A DNA stretch of 64,000 nt from Ianthella basta (Eukaryota; Porifera; Demospongiae; Verongiida; Ianthellidae): positions 10,539,143 to 10,603,142 of the forward strand of contig OZ025868.1 of assembly GCA_964019415.1 (NCBI GenBank). The letters run 5' to 3'. Of this stretch, positions 62,218-64,000 are shown in pieces. The translations under genes and the position numbers were made by a program. Under the pieces are notes generated by a model. The model saw nothing but the letters and a program-made list of their open reading frames with translations, did not search any database and was not told the origin of the DNA. The first letter of the stretch is position 1. Each line of letters opens with the position of its first letter.

Positions 62218-62519
62218 TTGGATCAAGGTGTAAGGTGAGTTTAGTAACTTTAATACCACTTTCCTGATGCTGATGCTTCTTTGGTGTCAATTTTGAGTGA
62301 TACTGCTGGTCTGCACGATTATTAAATATGCAATCTTCGAAGTAATTCATGTATTGTGGTGTGGATTTGTGATTCCTTCTGGATGCAAAGCCATTGTTAA
62401 GGAAAATACTGACTCAATTTGTAAGCTTATGCACTGCGCTGGGTAGTGATGTCATTGCAAAAAGGTGTTAAATGGTAGTAATCTACACCGTACAGCCAAA
62501 GTGGAGGTTTCCAGTTATA
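62218..62519. other. No gene seen
   Basis: About 300 bases of AT-rich sequence without repeats or domains. Confidence 0.5.
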
Positions 62520-62790
62520 ACTACCCTGTGGAAGAAGGAGCCTCCGGAAGCAGTATGCAGCTGTTCGCATGGCACCAATCACACCAGTTTCGTCGTTCGT
62601 GAATTACAGAATTTGAAAATGGCATCTGCCCCGCTTGGCCAAGCAACATGGCAGGAGTCGTGACAAGCGCCATCTTCCGCACTAAATCGCGCCACCTTCT
62701 AATCTAAAAAAGGATTGCAGCCAGCCAAAAATGGTGCATTATGGTGTGAGAAGTATTCTCCTGTTCCCTCTGGTTTGTGCACCAAGGCTG
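62520..62790 (-). repeat. Repeat family J, inverted copy
   Basis: GGAGCCTCCGGAAGCAGTAT, CAGCTGTTCG, AATCACACCAGTTTCGTC, AAAATGGCATC and CAGCCAAAAATGGTGCA are the complement of 63,050-63,270. With the direct copy at 63,000 it forms an inverted pair around repeat L. Confidence 0.7.
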
Positions 62791-62794
62791 TCAA

Positions 62795-62995
62795 AGACGA
62801 ATATGAATCAGACAGCATGGTAGTGCTGTCTATGTAAGGATGGCAGTAGTTGTTTGTATGCTGTAATACAAATGGCAAACGAAGCTTATGATGAGGAAGC
62901 GGGGACTGAACAGTGAACATAACTAACCTTACTACCCAGCGAAGGTGTGCCTACATGTAGAGAGCGCCCTCGACATTTCCCACGTTTCATCTTCA
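62795..62995. repeat. Repeat family L, copy 1
   Basis: ACAGCATGGTAGTGCTGTCT, GTTGTTTGTATGCTGTAATA, GGGGACTGAACAGTG, ACATGTAGAGAGCGCCCTCG also occur, inverted and in different order, at 63,715-64,000. Nature unknown. Confidence 0.65.
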
Positions 62996-62999
62996 TATT

Positions 63000-63468
63000 C
63001 TTCTTCTTCTTCTTCCTCTTCTTCTTTGACAGCCGTAGCACACGAACCAGAGGGGCCAGGAGATTACTTCTTGCACCATATTGCACCATTTGTGGCTGGC
63101 TTCATTCCTTTGTAGGTTAGAAGGCGGTGCAATTTAGTGCGAAAGATGCGCTTGCCACGATTCCCGCCGTATTCCTTGGCCATTTTGAATTATGTAATTC
63201 AACTGGATGAAATCGGTGTGACTGGTGCCATTGTGAGCAGCTGCGTACAGCTTCCAGAGGCTCCTTCTTCTGTTGTCTTGCTCCACAGTGGAAATCTTCG
63301 CCTTGCTCTACGACTTAGCATGGCATTTGTCTTGTGGAATTAATTATTTATAATGCCAGTGCAATATCTCAAATGCAAAATACTAATTCTATCAGGAGCT
63401 ACACAAGAACTTCAAACTGCTAGCTATATCATACATCTTAGCTCCTGCTCCATAAAAAGTGCAGAAAC
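63000..63468 (+). repeat. Repeat family J, copy 2
   Basis: Direct match to 46,190-46,683, preceded by a CTTCTT tract as in copy 1 and followed by the same MITE at the same base. Confidence 0.75.
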
Positions 63469-63470
63469 TA

Positions 63471-63703
63471 GACACAATAAAATTTACTACAAAAATTGAA
63501 AGGATGTAGGGATGACAGAAAGGACAGAAAGACGTAAAGGCTGTTACACAGTGGAGCATTAGCCAGACTATACGTTGTGACATTCTTGCATGTAGGGACG
63601 ATGGTTAATTAATGCTCAACTGTGTAACAGCCTTTACTTGTTTCTGTCCTTATTATGCCATTCCTATATCCTTACAATTTAAGTAGAAAATTTTTATTGT
63701 GTC
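63471..63703. mobile_element. TA-type MITE (family I), intact copy (233 bp)
   Basis: The ends GACACAATAAAA / TTTTATTGTGTC are flanked by TA on both sides (63,469-63,470 and 63,704-63,705), as in Tc1/mariner-type elements. The TIR extends some 100 bases (AGGATGTAGGGATG, AAGGACAGAAA, AAAGGCTGTTACACAG, GGAGCATTA). Almost the entire element is one hairpin. It provides the uninterrupted reference for the split copy at 46,684-58,113. Confidence 0.85.
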
Positions 63704-63714
63704 TAGTAAGAATA

Positions 63715-64000
63715 AGAATAAGACTAAACAGCAAACATGTAGGCGCATGTTTGCTGGAAAGTAAGGTTAGTTTTGTGCACTGTTCAGTCCCTGCTTCCTC
63801 ATGGTAAGCTTTGTTTGTCGGTTTTCGGTCATGTTCAGGAGTAGCGCGATGTTTCATTTGTATTACAGCATACAAACAACCACTGCCATCCCTACATAAA
63901 CAGCACTACCATGCTGTCTGATAAGAAGATAAATGTGGGTAATGTCGAGGGTGCTCTCTACATGTAAGTGCATGTTTGCTGTGAAGTAAGATTTGTTATG
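63715..64000. repeat. Repeat family L, copy 2 (inverted), runs off the right edge
   Basis: CACTGTTCAGTCCCTGCTTC, TTTGTATTACAGCATACAAA, CAGCACTACCATGCTGTCTG and CGAGGGTGCTCTCTACATGT match copy 1 in inverse orientation. A ~25-bp AGCAAACATGTAGGCGCATG-type word occurs at 63,730 and near the end. Confidence 0.65.

Noticed and set aside
1..64000. tRNA, rRNA or spliceosomal RNA genes
   Set aside because: Looked for B-box GGTTCGAnnCC and other core motifs; near matches such as TTCGAGGTTCAGGGGC belong to the HX terminus and have no cloverleaf.

Overview
This is animal nuclear DNA. It has spliced-exon signals, long introns, no operons or bacterial-style signals, and almost every recognisable protein belongs to a eukaryotic transposon. 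The mix of elements (restriction-like-endonuclease LINEs, Penelope-like elements, PIF/Harbinger, Helitrons, many foldbacks), the FN3-type receptor exon, and the frequent GCATGC, GTACATGTAC and GCTAGC words suggest an early-branching metazoan, perhaps a sponge. That assignment is inference only; nothing here fixes the species.

Layout. 1-11.6 kb is a graveyard of retroelements on the minus strand: several copies of one R2-type LINE (RT followed by a zinc knuckle and restriction-like endonuclease), a CR1/L2-like tail, another RT tail, and a Penelope GIY-YIG fragment with a hammerhead-ribozyme-like core. 12.2-20.4 kb holds a newly recognisable family, called HX here, with Helitron2/Helentron-like ends. 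Three HX copies are whole and one is split, and Helitrons with canonical TC...CTAG ends sit inside or beside them. A single FN3 exon lies at 14.46 kb. 20.8-26.4 kb is a minus-strand LINE cut in two by a complete 2.68-kb PIF/Harbinger transposon (TAA target duplication, transposase plus SANT/Myb-like partner). 28-31 kb repeats the HX story with a 1.29-kb Helitron inside it. 33-35 kb is inverted-repeat sequence. 35.9-40.9 kb is a Helitron cut by a nearly complete PHD-EN-RT LINE with its own target duplication. 43.2-46.2 kb is a second, distinct RLE-LINE of almost full length. 46.7-57.9 kb is one HX copy swollen to 11.2 kb by palindromic elements and by tandem arrays built on the word GTGCAAGTTACA. 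58-64 kb holds another R2-type LINE and an 8-bp-TSD element that carries a RecQ-like helicase exon.

How it fits together. Three short candidate host exons (14,464, 30,950 and 41,914), all plus strand and all phase 1-1, could belong to one receptor-like gene whose introns absorbed the transposons; this is a hypothesis. The strongest structural result is the insertion hierarchy. HX elements carry a TA microsatellite next to one end, and in three split copies other mobile elements sit in or at that microsatellite. Two empty-site comparisons define HX ends directly: 28.66 kb against 12.28 kb, and the MITE at 63.47 kb against the MITE halves at 46.7/57.9 kb.
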